DNA of 64,000 bases from Thiobacillus sp. (GCF_018780105.1 NZ_JADMKC010000005.1:266482-330481); one strand, 5' to 3'; shown: positions 1 to 9,549, numbered from the stretch's first letter. Notes: generated from the letters alone by a model not told the origin. A program made the numbers and translations.

Positions 1-2
1 CG

Positions 3-938
3 CCACTGGCCGATGCTGCGGGTGCGCATCAGGTTGCCGCGTTTGTCGAGAAGCCCGATCTGGTCACCGCGCAAAAGTATGTGGATTCCGGCGAGTATTT
101 CTGGAACAGCGGCATGTTCCTGTTCCGCGCGAGCGATTTCCTGAAGGAATTGCAGGACTTGCGTCCCGATATCCTCGATGCCAGCCGTGCTGCGCTGGAT
201 GCAGCGACACTGGATCTCGATTTCGTGCGTCTTGATCCGGCGGCTTTCGAAGCCTGTCCCTCCGACTCGGTCGATTATGCCGTGATGGAACACACCCAGC
301 GTGCTGCGGTCGTGCCTGCCGACATGGCCTGGAACGACATTGGTGCATGGACCGCCTTGTGGGATGTGGCGGACAAGGATGAGCAGGGCAATGCCTGCCG
401 CGGCGACGTGATGCTGGAAAACGCTCATAACAATTTTGTTCGCGCCCAAACCCGTATGGTCGCCATGCTGGGGGTGTCGGATCTGGTCGTGGTGGAGACC
501 GCCGACGTGGTGCTGGTCGCTCACAAGGACCAGGTGCAGGACGTGAAGAAGCTGGTCGATCGCCTGAAGGCAGAAAAGCGCTGCGAGCATCTGATCCACA
601 AGCAGGTGTATCGCCCCTGGGGCTGGTACGAGGGGATCGACGAAGGCGAACGCTTCCAGGTCAAACGCATCATGGTCAAGCCGGGCGAGAAACTCAGCCT
701 GCAGATGCATCATCACCGTGCCGAACACTGGATCGTCGTGTCGGGCACGGCGCGCGTGACCTGTGGCGAGAGCGTGGCGCTGCTTTCCGAGAACCAGTCC
801 ACCTATATTCCACTGGGGACCTCGCACCGCCTGGAAAACCCCGGCAAGATCGACCTGCACATGATCGAGGTGCAGTCGGGCACTTATCTGGGAGAAGACG
901 ACATCGTTCGCTTCGAGGATATTTACCAGCGAAGCTGA
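3..938 (+). CDS. Mannose-1-phosphate guanylyltransferase / mannose-6-phosphate isomerase (3' part)
   Basis: Makes GDP-mannose from mannose-1-phosphate and GTP, and in the bifunctional form also interconverts fructose-6-P and mannose-6-P, for polysaccharide synthesis in the cytoplasm. The gene runs in from the left edge, so only the last 311 residues are visible. The nucleotidyltransferase part shows the family motifs FVEKP and WNSGMF near the start. The C-terminal cupin-type isomerase domain shows RPWGWYE, VKPGEKLSLQMHHHRAEHW and the final HRLENPG segment. This is the AlgA/XanB/CpsB family. A GC hairpin with a T run follows. The true start is outside the window. Confidence 0.93.
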   Translation, partial: PLADAAGAHQVAAFVEKPDLVTAQKYVDSGEYFWNSGMFLFRASDFLKELQDLRPDILDASRAALDAATLDLDFVRLDPAAFEACPSDSVDYAVMEHTQRAAVVPADMAWNDIGAWTALWDVADKDEQGNACRGDVMLENAHNNFVRAQTRMVAMLGVSDLVVVETADVVLVAHKDQVQDVKKLVDRLKAEKRCEHLIHKQVYRPWGWYEGIDEGERFQVKRIMVKPGEKLSLQMHHHRAEHWIVVSGTARVTCGESVALLSENQSTYIPLGTSHRLENPGKIDLHMIEVQSGTYLGEDDIVRFEDIYQRS

Positions 939-957
939 CCAGCCCGGCCTGAGCTAC

Positions 958-992
958 CCTGCCGCGGGTGCAATGCCCGCAGCCGTTTTTCT
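958..992 (+). terminator. Rho-independent terminator after the mannose-1-P guanylyltransferase gene
   Basis: GCGGG (964-968) pairs with CCCGC (976-980) and the stem is followed within a few bases by five T (986-990). It lies 20 bases past the stop codon, so it separates this gene from the flagellar cluster. Confidence 0.6.
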
Positions 993-1233
993 TCTGCAAT
1001 TCACCTTTTAATTCAAAGGTTTGTTCGCGCATATCCGATGCTGCCCACGGATTCGTGCGGGCAGCTTGCCGGATTACGTGTAAGACAAACACCAAGACAA
1101 CGTTGGGTTATTTTCTGTCAGTTTATTAGTTCTTTGTCTGTATTATCTTTCAAGGGTGTCGACCGATAACGATTTCACAACGCTGACTTAAGTGCGAATT
1201 CGAAAATAATTCTACGAAGCAAGGACAGACAAC
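993..1233 (+). promoter_or_regulatory. Upstream regulatory region of flhDC
   Basis: About 240 bases with no convincing gene and clearly lower GC than its surroundings, as expected for the control region of a flagellar master operon. TATTAT at 1141-1146 is a good -10 candidate, but no well-spaced -35 is seen, which suggests activator dependence (inference). An AAGGA ribosome-binding site precedes flhD. Confidence 0.4.
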
Positions 1234-1545
1234 ATGAAACTCGACGAAATGATGGACGAAATCCGTGATGTCAACCTCAACTACCTGATGCTGGCACAAC
1301 ACATGATTCAACACGACAAGGCGGCAGCCGTCTTTCGTTTGGGCATCAGCCAGGATGTGGCCGACCTGATCGAAACCTTGACTCCGGCCCAAGTGCTGAA
1401 GCTGGCCAGCTCGGGCATGCTGGTGTCGCGTTTCCGCTTCGATGACGGCCTGGTGCTCAACATGCTGACGTCTTACACCAAGGACCGGGCGCTGGCGCAG
1501 TCGCATGCAGCGATCCTGATGGCAGGGCAGGCGGCTTTTGTCTGA
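1234..1545 (+). CDS. flhD: Flagellar transcriptional regulator FlhD
   Basis: Subunit of the FlhD4C2 activator that switches on class 2 flagellar promoters. The 103-residue length fits the family, and the start MKLDEMMDEIRDVNLNYLML is the typical FlhD N-terminal helix. It is followed after 31 bases by flhC on the same strand, the usual arrangement. The start codon has an AAGGA element 8-12 bases upstream. Its presence puts the motility cluster under FlhDC control, a Beta/Gammaproteobacterial feature. Confidence 0.96.
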   Translation: MKLDEMMDEIRDVNLNYLMLAQHMIQHDKAAAVFRLGISQDVADLIETLTPAQVLKLASSGMLVSRFRFDDGLVLNMLTSYTKDRALAQSHAAILMAGQAAFV

Positions 1546-1576
1546 TTTCGGGTCGGGTGTTTCGAGGAGCGTTCAA

Positions 1577-2134
1577 ATGAGTAAAAAAAGTCTGTTGACC
1601 GAAATGCGCGACACCCAGCTGGCGATCGAAATGATCGAACTGGGCGCCCGTCCGCAGGTCTTGGAGTCGGAGACCTCGCTGTCGCGCGAACGCCTGCTCA
1701 AGCTCTACAAGGAAGTCAAAGGCGTGTCGCCACCCAAGGGCATGCTGCCGTTTTCGACCGACTGGTTTCTGACCTGGCTGCCCAATGTGCATTCCTCGCT
1801 GTTCATCAATATTCATCGTTACCTCGTTAAAAACAGCGAATGCAGCGGTATCGAAGCAATCCTCAAAAGTTATCGGCTGTACCAGGAATATCTGCACTCC
1901 AACCAGATCGAAGAAGTCTTGAGCTTTACCCGTGCCTGGACGCTGAACCGGTTCTTTGAAAGCCGCATGCTCGAAACCGCGGCCTGCAGCTGCTGCGGCG
2001 GCAATTTCGTGGTGCATCCCGACGACCTGCATAGCCATTACGTGTGCGGCCTGTGCAACGTCCCTGCACGCGCCGGCAAAACCCGCAAAGCCAAGGCAGA
2101 AGCCGAAGCACAAGCCGTTCTGGCCGCGGCCTGA
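1577..2134 (+). CDS. flhC: Flagellar transcriptional regulator FlhC
   Basis: DNA-binding partner of FlhD. The 185-residue protein has the zinc-binding cysteines expected in FlhC near its C-terminus (a CCGG pair and a CGLC pair about 17 residues later). The ATG at 1577 is chosen over an in-frame ATG 13 codons earlier because GAGGAG (1564-1569) sits at good spacing before it. The tail is rich in Ala/Lys/Glu. It is translated just after flhD and the two form one operon. Confidence 0.96.
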   Translation: MSKKSLLTEMRDTQLAIEMIELGARPQVLESETSLSRERLLKLYKEVKGVSPPKGMLPFSTDWFLTWLPNVHSSLFINIHRYLVKNSECSGIEAILKSYRLYQEYLHSNQIEEVLSFTRAWTLNRFFESRMLETAACSCCGGNFVVHPDDLHSHYVCGLCNVPARAGKTRKAKAEAEAQAVLAAA

Positions 2135-2171
2135 TACCGCGCTTCGCCGTGTGGGTGAAGACTTGCGGGTG

Positions 2172-2930
2172 ATGACGCGTCTGCCGGTCAGCCTGCAATC
2201 CCTTCTTGTCCAGTGCGCAGCCTTGCTTCTGGTTGCACTGCTGGCACTCCTGCTGCGATCCCTGATTCCCTTTCAAGCTGCCCTGTGGCAATTCGCCCTG
2301 GTTCAGGGTGCCACGGCTGCGGTCTTGAGCCGCTTGTGGCGGCAACCTGTCTGGTGGCTGCCGCTGCATTTCGGATTCTTCCCCGTCATCGTGTTGGCAC
2401 AGCAATTCAGTCTGCCTGCCTGGATTTATCTGGCGGCATTTTTGCTGCTGGTGCTGTTTTACTGGAGCAGCTTTCGCACTCGGGTGCCGTTGTATCTGTC
2501 CGATCGCAAAGCCTGGGATGCGATCATCCCCCTGTTGCCGCAGGCGACCCCGTTTCGCTTTATCGATATCGGCAGCGGCTTCGGCGATGTGCCGTTCTAT
2601 CTGGAGTCGCGCTTTCCGCAGGCGCAGTTTTCCGGCACCGAGATTGCCCCCGCACCCTGGCTCATCAGCCGGGTTCGATCCTGGATCAGGCACAGCCGGG
2701 TGAGGTTTCTGCGCCGCGACTATGCGGCGCTCGATCTGGCCGGATACGACGTGGTGTTCGCCTTCCTCTCTCCGGCTGCGATGCCGCAACTGTGGCAGCA
2801 GGCGCAGTCCCAGATGCGCCAAGGCAGTCTGCTCATCAGCCTGTCGTTCGAAGCGCAGGCGCGGCAACCGGATCTTGTGATCCCCCTGGCTGAAGGCGCG
2901 CGTCACACGCTTTACGCGTGGCGCATGTGA
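2172..2930 (+). CDS. Membrane-anchored class I SAM-dependent methyltransferase
   Basis: 252 residues. Residues 1-105 hold about three hydrophobic helices. The rest is a Rossmann-type methyltransferase with the SAM-binding motif FIDIGSGFGDVPFYL at about residue 133 and an acidic residue after the next strand (GTEIAP). The substrate is unknown. It starts 37 bases after flhC and lies before motA on the same strand, so it is probably co-transcribed with motility genes. The ATG at 2172 avoids overlapping flhC; a GTG one codon earlier is also possible. No typical protein-methyltransferase CheR motif is seen. Confidence 0.75.
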   Translation: MTRLPVSLQSLLVQCAALLLVALLALLLRSLIPFQAALWQFALVQGATAAVLSRLWRQPVWWLPLHFGFFPVIVLAQQFSLPAWIYLAAFLLLVLFYWSSFRTRVPLYLSDRKAWDAIIPLLPQATPFRFIDIGSGFGDVPFYLESRFPQAQFSGTEIAPAPWLISRVRSWIRHSRVRFLRRDYAALDLAGYDVVFAFLSPAAMPQLWQQAQSQMRQGSLLISLSFEAQARQPDLVIPLAEGARHTLYAWRM

Positions 2931-3060
2931 ACGGACGCCGGAATTCTTCGCCTGCGCAGCATCAAGTTTCGGCCGATCCTGTCGAAATCTCATACGTGGG
3001 ATCAGGGTTAATCAAGTCGCTGCCCACCGTCGGTGAGACAACCAAAAGGGATGGACGCTC

Positions 3061-3921
3061 GTGCTAGTCATAGTTGGATATGTTGTTGTCGTGGTTTCTG
3101 TGTTCGGTGGCTTTGCACTGGCCGGTGGACACCTGGCCGCATTGTTTCAGCCGCTGGAACTGCTGATGATCGGCGGCGGCGCGGGTGGTGCATTCATGGT
3201 GGGCAACAATGCCAAGGCCATCAAGGCAACCCTGAAGGCCTTGCCGACGGTGTTCAAGGGATCGAAGTACACCAAGGCCATGTACATGGACATGCTTGCG
3301 CTGCTGTACGAGCTGCTGACCAAGATCCGCAAGGAAGGCCTGATGTCGGTGGAAAGCGATGTGGACTCGCCGGAGAACAGCCCGCTGTTTTCCAAATACC
3401 CCACCATCATGGCCGACCATCACATTGTTGAATTCCTCACCGACTATCTGCGCCTGATGGTGAGCGGCAGTATGAATGCCTTCGAAATCGAAAACCTGAT
3501 GGACAACGAAATCGAAACCCACCATCACGAAGGGGAGGTGCCGGCGCACGTCGTGGCCAAGCTCGGCGACGGCTTACCCGCGTTCGGCATCGTGGCTGCG
3601 GTGATGGGCGTGGTGCACACCATGGAATCGGTGAGCTTGCCGCCGGCCGAGCTGGGCATCCTGATCGCTCACGCGCTGGTCGGCACCTTCCTTGGTATTC
3701 TGCTGGCGTATGGTTTTGTCGGCCCGCTGTCGGGTTTGCTCGAGCAGAAGCTGCACGAGTCGACCAAGATGTTCCAGACCGTCAAGGTCACCCTGCTGGC
3801 CAGCATCAATGGTTATGCACCGGCGATTGCGGTCGAGTTTGGCCGTAAGGTACTGTTCTCGACCGAGCGCCCTTCTTTCAGCGAGCTGGAAGAGCACGTC
3901 AAGGGCGCCAAGTCGCGCTGA
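3061..3921 (+). CDS. motA: Flagellar motor stator protein MotA
   Basis: Inner-membrane proton-channel subunit that, with MotB, drives flagellar rotation. 286 residues with four transmembrane helices: two at the N-terminus (VGYVVVVVSVFGGFALAGG) and two around residues 170-225, where the conserved Pro-containing segment GDGLPAFGIVAAVMG lies. The start is GTG, with AAAGGGA about 10 bases upstream. motB follows 43 bases later. A second, shorter MotA paralogue (motC) lies at the end of the cluster. Confidence 0.96.
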   Translation: MLVIVGYVVVVVSVFGGFALAGGHLAALFQPLELLMIGGGAGGAFMVGNNAKAIKATLKALPTVFKGSKYTKAMYMDMLALLYELLTKIRKEGLMSVESDVDSPENSPLFSKYPTIMADHHIVEFLTDYLRLMVSGSMNAFEIENLMDNEIETHHHEGEVPAHVVAKLGDGLPAFGIVAAVMGVVHTMESVSLPPAELGILIAHALVGTFLGILLAYGFVGPLSGLLEQKLHESTKMFQTVKVTLLASINGYAPAIAVEFGRKVLFSTERPSFSELEEHVKGAKSR

Positions 3922-3964
3922 TTTTTTTCGCCAATTTGAGTTTTCCCAGAGCTGAAGTGCATCA

Positions 3965-4903
3965 ATGAGCGAACAAAAAGCGCCCATCATCGTCAAGCGC
4001 ATCAAGAAGGTGTCCGGCGGCCACCATGGGGGGGCGTGGAAGATCGCCTATGCCGACTTCGTGACGGCGATGATGGCTTTCTTTTTGCTGATGTGGCTGC
4101 TGGGTTCGACCGCGAAGGGCGATCTCAACGGCATTGCCGAATATTTCAAGACGCCGCTTAAAGTCGCCATGCAGGGCGGTTCGGGCAGCGGTGATAGTTC
4201 GAGCGTGATCAAGGGCGGTGGTCAGGACCTGTCGCGCAAGACCGGGCAGGTCAAGGATGGCGAAGCCGACACCAAGAAAAAGTCCTACAACCTGGAGGCC
4301 GCCAAGGCCGAGCTGGAGCGGGTCGAGGCCGAGAAGCTCAAAATGCTGAAAGGGCGGCTGGAAGCGGAAATCGACGCCAACCCCACGCTCAAGCAGTTCA
4401 AGCGCCAGCTCCTGCTCGACATCACGACCGAAGGCCTGCGCATCCAGATCGTCGACGAACAGAACCGGCCGATGTTCAACTTGGCAGGCGCTGAATTGCA
4501 GCCTTATACCAAGATCATCCTGCGCGAGATCGGCAAGGTGCTGAACGATGTGCAGAACCGCATCAGCCTGTCGGGCCATACCGATGCCACGCCGTATTCG
4601 AATCAGGGTCGCGGTTACAGCAACTGGGAACTGTCGGCCGATCGTGCCAACGCTTCGCGACGTGAACTGGTTGCGGGCGGCATGGATGAAGCCAAGATGC
4701 TGCGAGTGGTCGGCCTCGCTTCGTCAGTTGCATTCAACCAGGCTGAACCCTTTGACCCGGTCAATCGTCGCATCAGCATCATCGTCATGAACAAGCGCAC
4801 CGAAGACGCGGTCACCAAGGAAGCCAGCGGCGTCAGCATCGCCGACGAAGCTGCCGTGCGCGACTCCGTTACCCAGGCACACGCCGCCACCCCGGCTCAA
4901 TGA
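3965..4903 (+). CDS. motB: Flagellar motor stator protein MotB
   Basis: Stator subunit that anchors MotA to peptidoglycan. 312 residues: a short basic cytoplasmic tail, one membrane helix with the proton-binding Asp in YADFVTAMMAFFLLMWLL, a plug/linker with a Lys/Glu-rich helix, and an OmpA-type peptidoglycan-binding domain (SGHTDATPY, NWELSADRA). It forms a pair with motA just upstream. Confidence 0.96.
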   Translation: MSEQKAPIIVKRIKKVSGGHHGGAWKIAYADFVTAMMAFFLLMWLLGSTAKGDLNGIAEYFKTPLKVAMQGGSGSGDSSSVIKGGGQDLSRKTGQVKDGEADTKKKSYNLEAAKAELERVEAEKLKMLKGRLEAEIDANPTLKQFKRQLLLDITTEGLRIQIVDEQNRPMFNLAGAELQPYTKIILREIGKVLNDVQNRISLSGHTDATPYSNQGRGYSNWELSADRANASRRELVAGGMDEAKMLRVVGLASSVAFNQAEPFDPVNRRISIIVMNKRTEDAVTKEASGVSIADEAAVRDSVTQAHAATPAQ

Positions 4904-5051
4904 GCCGCCGGCGCCGTCTGGCGCCAAATAGCAGTACAAAACCCGCTCTATTCCCCTGATCGCCCGGCCCCGGCATGGCCAATAATCCAGTCTAAGAAAG
5001 CCCGCCTCGATTTGATTCGTGTGGCGGGCGCCCTCAACAGGTGAATCAGGG
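4904..5051 (+). other. motB-flhB spacer with two GC hairpins
   Basis: The longest gap in the motility cluster. GGCGCC (4910-4915) and GGCGCC (4920-4925) form a tight hairpin right after the motB stop. GCCCGCC (5000-5006) pairs with GGCGGGC (5023-5029) just before flhB. Neither has a T run, so these may be mRNA-stability or attenuation elements rather than terminators. No promoter is convincing. Confidence 0.35.
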
Positions 5052-6194
5052 ATGGCTGAAGAAAGCGATCAGGAAAAGACCGAAGCCCCGTCGCAACAAC
5101 GACTGGACAAAGCACGCGAAGAAGGCCAGGTGCCGCAGTCGCGTGAACTGGCTACGTTTGTCGTTCTGATGGCGGGCGGTTCAGCGATGTGGATGATGGC
5201 CAGCGGCATGGGCCAGACGCTGTCCGGAATCGTGCGCGGCGGCCTGCAGTTCGAACCGGCCATTGCACGCGACAGTGCGCAGGTGATGAACCAGTTTTCG
5301 AGTCAGGTGGTTGAGGCGGCGCTGGCCCTCGCGCCGTTTCTGGCCGTGGTCGTGATCGCTACGCTGGCTGCGCCTTTCATGACGCATGGCTGGCTGTTCA
5401 GCGCCAAGGCGCTTGCGCCGAAATTCAACCGCTTGAATCCGATCTCGGGTATCAAGCGCATTCTGTCGTCACAAGGCCTGATCGAGCTGGTCAAATCGCT
5501 GGCCAAGGTGGGCCTGCTAGGTGTGGTGGCGACCTGGCTGATCTGGTCCAATATCGACGCCATTTTTTCGCTCAGCCTGGAAACGCCTTCTACCGCCATC
5601 CGGCACATGGGCGACCTGATCGGCAAGGTGTTCCTGCTGGCCTCGGGCGCCATGATTTTGATTGTGGCGCTGGATCTGCCGTATCAGCTCTGGCATCACT
5701 ACCACAAGCTGAAGATGACCAAAGAGGAACTGCGTCAGGAAGCCAAGGAATCGGAAGGCGACCCGCACCTCAAGGCGCGCATCCGTGCGCAGCAGCGCGA
5801 AATGTCGCGCCGCCGCATGATGAGCGAAGTGCCGACCGCCGATGTGGTGGTGACCAACCCGACTCATTACGCCGTCGCATTGAAATACACCGAAGGCAAG
5901 ATGGGCGCACCGCGCGTGGTGGCGAAGGGGGCCGACGCCGTAGCCGCCAAAATCCGCGAGCTGGCCGCCGAAAACAGGGTGCCGCTGCTGGAAGCGCCAC
6001 CGCTGGCCCGCGCATTGTTCCGCCACACCGAGCTTGGCGATGAAATTCCCGCCACGCTGTACACCGCCGTGGCCGAAGTGCTGGCCTACGTGTTCCAGTT
6101 GCGTCACTACCAGCAGGTGGGCGGGGTTTACCCGAATGCGCCGACCGCCTTGCCGGTTCCCCCCGAACTTGATCCCTTGCAGGCCACCCCATGA
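5052..6194 (+). CDS. flhB: Flagellar type III export protein FlhB
   Basis: Export-gate membrane protein that switches substrate specificity by self-cleavage. 380 residues. It starts MAEESDQEKTEAPS, the typical FlhB opening, has four membrane helices, and carries the autocleavage motif NPTH (in VVVTNPTHYAVALKY) in its cytoplasmic domain. ATG 5052 is preferred to an upstream in-frame start because it matches the family N-terminus and follows CAGGG. It overlaps flhA by four bases. Confidence 0.96.
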   Translation: MAEESDQEKTEAPSQQRLDKAREEGQVPQSRELATFVVLMAGGSAMWMMASGMGQTLSGIVRGGLQFEPAIARDSAQVMNQFSSQVVEAALALAPFLAVVVIATLAAPFMTHGWLFSAKALAPKFNRLNPISGIKRILSSQGLIELVKSLAKVGLLGVVATWLIWSNIDAIFSLSLETPSTAIRHMGDLIGKVFLLASGAMILIVALDLPYQLWHHYHKLKMTKEELRQEAKESEGDPHLKARIRAQQREMSRRRMMSEVPTADVVVTNPTHYAVALKYTEGKMGAPRVVAKGADAVAAKIRELAAENRVPLLEAPPLARALFRHTELGDEIPATLYTAVAEVLAYVFQLRHYQQVGGVYPNAPTALPVPPELDPLQATP

Positions 6195-8269
6195 ATGGCA
6201 CGCTGAATTTCTCCAAAACGTTCGCGGCGATGAACCTGAAATCGATGGCCGCACCGATTTTCATCATCCTGATTCTGGCGATGCTGGTGCTGCCGTTGCC
6301 CACCTTCCTGCTGGATATCCTGTTCACCTTCAACATCGCGCTGTCGATCATGGTGTTGCTGGTCAGCCTGTCCACCAAAAAGGCGCTCGACTTCGCTGCC
6401 TTCCCCACGGTGCTGCTTCTGTCCACCCTGATGCGTTTGTCGCTCAACGTGGCATCGACCCGCGTCGTGCTGCTGGAAGGCCACACTGGCCCGGACGCAG
6501 CGGGCAAGGTGATCGAAGCCTTCGGCCATTTCCTGGTCGGCGGCGATTACACGGTCGGTATCATCGTGTTCGTGATTCTGGTGGTGATCAACTTCATCGT
6601 GATCACCAAGGGCGCCGGCCGTATCGCCGAGGTCAGCGCACGCTTCACCCTGGATGCGATGCCCGGCAAGCAGATGGCCATCGATGCCGACCTCAACGCC
6701 GGCCTGATCAACGAGGACGAAGCACGCCGCCGTCGCGCCGAAGTCGCGCAGGAAGCCGACTTTTACGGATCGATGGACGGTGCCTCGAAATTTGTGCGTG
6801 GCGACGCCATCGCCGGCATCCTGATCCTGCTGATCAACATCATCGGCGGCCTCATCATCGGCCTGATGGAACACGACATGTCGCTGGCCGACGCCGCCCG
6901 CAACTACACCTTGCTGGCGATTGGCGACGGCCTGGTGGCGCAGATTCCGGCGCTGGTGATTTCGATCGCAGCCGGCCTCATCGTCAGCCGTGTCAGCACC
7001 GAAGAAGACATCGCCGGCCAGGTGATGTCCAATGTTTTCAGCAAACCCCAGGCGCTCTACATCACCGCCGCGATTCTGGGCATGATGGGCATGATCCCGG
7101 GCATGCCGAATTTCGCCTTCCTGCTGCTGGCCGGCGGCATGGTCTGGCTCGCCAACAAGAGCAGCAAGGCCAAGCAGGCTGTGCCGGAGGAAGTGCCTTC
7201 GGCCCCGACCGCCATGGTCGAAAGCCAGGAAGCCAGCTGGGAAGACGTCGCTCCCATCGACACGCTGGGGCTGGAAGTCGGCTACCGCCTGATCCCGCTG
7301 GTCGACGCCGCCGCCGACGGCGAACTGGTGCGCCGCATCAAGGGCATCCGCAAGAAGTTCGCCCGCGAAATCGGCTTCCTGCCGCCCGCCGTGCATATCC
7401 GCGACAACCTCGAAATCAATCCGAACAGCTATCGCATCACACTCAAGGGCGTGGAAATCGGTAGCGGCGAAGTGCGTACCGGCCAGTTCCTGGCGATCGA
7501 TCCGGGCAACATCACGGCGACCCTGCCGGGTGTGGCCACGCGCGACCCCGCGTTCGGCCTGCCTGCGGTGTGGATCGACGGCGAGTTGCGCGACCAGGCG
7601 CAGGCCATGGGCTATACCGTGGTCGATCCCGGTACCGTGATCGCCACCCACCTGAACCATCTGGTAACGCAGCATGCGGCCGAACTGCTGGGACGCCAGG
7701 AAACGCAGGCACTGCTCGACCATCTGGGCAAGAGCGCGCCCAAACTGGTGGAAGACCTGGTGCCCAAGCTGTTGTCGATTTCCATCGTGCAGAAAGTGCT
7801 GCAAAACCTGCTGATCGAAGGCGTGGCCATCCGCGACATGCGCAGCATCATCGACACCCTGCTCGAAGAAGCGCCGCGCGTGCAGGATCCGGGCGAGCTC
7901 ACCGCGCTGGTGCGGGTGGCGCTCGGGCGTTCCATCGTGCAGCAGATTTACGGTTCGGTCGGCGAGCTGCCGGTGATCGCGCTCGACCAGAACCTGGAGC
8001 GGCTGTTGATGCAGACCCTGCAGGCCGGCAGCGACGCCGCCGCGATGGAGCCCGGCCTCGCCGATGCCCTGCTGGAACGCACCCAGACCTCAACCCAGCG
8101 CCAGGAAGCGCTGGGCCATCCCCCCGTATTGCTGACGCCGGTTGCCCTGCGTCCCTTGCTTGCACGTTTTCTGCGGCGCACCGTGCCGCAACTCAAAGTG
8201 CTTTCGCACGCTGAAGTACCCGAAGGCAAACACATCAAAGTCACTTCCCTTGTAGGAGGAGCAGCATGA
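6191..8269 (+). CDS. flhA: Flagellar biosynthesis protein FlhA
   Basis: Core of the flagellar type III export gate. At 692 residues it is normal for FlhA. The N-terminal half has about eight membrane helices; the conserved FHIPEP-like loop region appears around residues 140-220 (KGAGRIAEVSARF, DAMPGKQMAIDADLNAG). The C-terminal half is the cytoplasmic chaperone-substrate docking domain. The start overlaps the flhB stop (ATGA) and the stop overlaps the flhF start (ATGA), so translation is coupled. Confidence 0.97.
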   Translation: MNGTLNFSKTFAAMNLKSMAAPIFIILILAMLVLPLPTFLLDILFTFNIALSIMVLLVSLSTKKALDFAAFPTVLLLSTLMRLSLNVASTRVVLLEGHTGPDAAGKVIEAFGHFLVGGDYTVGIIVFVILVVINFIVITKGAGRIAEVSARFTLDAMPGKQMAIDADLNAGLINEDEARRRRAEVAQEADFYGSMDGASKFVRGDAIAGILILLINIIGGLIIGLMEHDMSLADAARNYTLLAIGDGLVAQIPALVISIAAGLIVSRVSTEEDIAGQVMSNVFSKPQALYITAAILGMMGMIPGMPNFAFLLLAGGMVWLANKSSKAKQAVPEEVPSAPTAMVESQEASWEDVAPIDTLGLEVGYRLIPLVDAAADGELVRRIKGIRKKFAREIGFLPPAVHIRDNLEINPNSYRITLKGVEIGSGEVRTGQFLAIDPGNITATLPGVATRDPAFGLPAVWIDGELRDQAQAMGYTVVDPGTVIATHLNHLVTQHAAELLGRQETQALLDHLGKSAPKLVEDLVPKLLSISIVQKVLQNLLIEGVAIRDMRSIIDTLLEEAPRVQDPGELTALVRVALGRSIVQQIYGSVGELPVIALDQNLERLLMQTLQAGSDAAAMEPGLADALLERTQTSTQRQEALGHPPVLLTPVALRPLLARFLRRTVPQLKVLSHAEVPEGKHIKVTSLVGGAA

Positions 8270-9549
8270 ACGTCAAACGTATCGTCGCCAAAACATCCCG
8301 TGAGGCCATGCGCCAGTTGCGCGAAGTCCTCGGGCCTGATGCCGTCATCCTGTCGAACCGCGCCGTCGATGGCGGGGTCGAGGTGCTGGCGATTCCGGCT
8401 GAAGACATCGCTGCGATGGCGCCGCCGGTGGTGGATATGCCTACCGCCACTGCGACGCCCGCTGCGGCGCAACGTCCACGCGAAGCTGTGGCCGACGTGC
8501 AGAGCGAACCGTTGCCGGAGGTGACGTTCAAGCGCCGTCTGGTGGAACGGGTTGCCCTGCCGAGCCAGGACGGCGCCCAGCTGGCCAAGAGCGTGATCAG
8601 CGAAATCAAGATGATGCAGTCGCGGCTGGAAAACCAGCTGGCCGATCTGGCCTGGCGCGACCTGCCCGGACGCGACCCCTCGGGCGCCACTCTGATGCGC
8701 GACATGCTGGCGGCGGGCTTCAGCGCCACCCTGGCGCGCGAACTGCTGGACAGCCTGCCGCGCGGCGAGGAACGCAGCGATGCCGAGCAGGCGCAGGTGT
8801 GGATGCGCAACACGCTGATGAAGCGCCTGCAGGTGATGCAGAACGAAACCGACATGCTCGACGCTGGCGGCGTGTTCGCCCTGATGGGCCCGACCGGCTC
8901 CGGCAAGACCACCACCACCGCCAAGCTGGCCGCACGTTTTGTGGTCCGCCACGGCGCCGGCAAGTTGGCGCTGCTTACCACCGACAGCTACCGGATCGGC
9001 GGTCACGAGCAGTTGCGCATCTACGGCAAGATCCTCGGCGTCACCGTGCACGCGGTGCGCGACGCCGCCGACCTGCGCATTGCGCTGAAAGAATTGCGCA
9101 ACAAGCACACCGTACTGATCGACACCGTCGGCATGAGCCAGCGCGATCAGGCGGTGGCCGAACAGGTCGAAATGCTGTGCCAGGCCGAGCACCCGATCAA
9201 GCGCCTGCTGCTGCTCAACGCCACCAGCCACGGCGATACGCTGGACGAAGTGGTGCGCGCCTACCAGTCGCGCGGGCTCGACGGCTGCATCCTGTCGAAA
9301 GTCGACGAAGCCGCCAGCCTCGGCCCCGCGCTCGACTGCGCGATCCGTCACCAGCTCAATGTGCACTACCTGGCGACCGGCCAGCGCGTGCCCGAAGACC
9401 TGCATCTGGCCAACCGCCAATACCTGATCCATCGAGCGTTCAAGACGCGAACCCTGTCTTCGCCGTGGCAGCTCGACGACAGCGAACTCGCATTCGCCCT
9501 GAGCGGCCAGCCGACCCAGCATCGCGAAAGCGCGGTGTCCCATGGCTGA
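8266..9549 (+). CDS. flhF: Flagellar SRP-type GTPase FlhF
   Basis: GTPase that sets flagellar position and number. 427 residues: a variable N-terminal basic domain (MNVKRIVAKTSREAMRQL), then the NG domain with P-loop GPTGSGKTTTTAKLAARF at about residue 207, DTVGMSQRD as the G3 region and SKVDEA as the G4 specificity motif. The ribosome-binding site AGGAGGAGC lies just before the ATG. It overlaps flhG by eight bases. Confidence 0.95.
   Translation: MNVKRIVAKTSREAMRQLREVLGPDAVILSNRAVDGGVEVLAIPAEDIAAMAPPVVDMPTATATPAAAQRPREAVADVQSEPLPEVTFKRRLVERVALPSQDGAQLAKSVISEIKMMQSRLENQLADLAWRDLPGRDPSGATLMRDMLAAGFSATLARELLDSLPRGEERSDAEQAQVWMRNTLMKRLQVMQNETDMLDAGGVFALMGPTGSGKTTTTAKLAARFVVRHGAGKLALLTTDSYRIGGHEQLRIYGKILGVTVHAVRDAADLRIALKELRNKHTVLIDTVGMSQRDQAVAEQVEMLCQAEHPIKRLLLLNATSHGDTLDEVVRAYQSRGLDGCILSKVDEAASLGPALDCAIRHQLNVHYLATGQRVPEDLHLANRQYLIHRAFKTRTLSSPWQLDDSELAFALSGQPTQHRESAVSHG

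Noticed and set aside
3012-3036. Possible sigma-28 promoter before motA (TCAAGT...GTCGGTGA)
   Set aside because: Spacing and -10 match are poor compared with TAAAGTTT-N11-GCCGATAA.
6128-7804. Long minus-strand frame opposite flhA
   Set aside because: His/Gln-rich antisense shadow with no family similarity.
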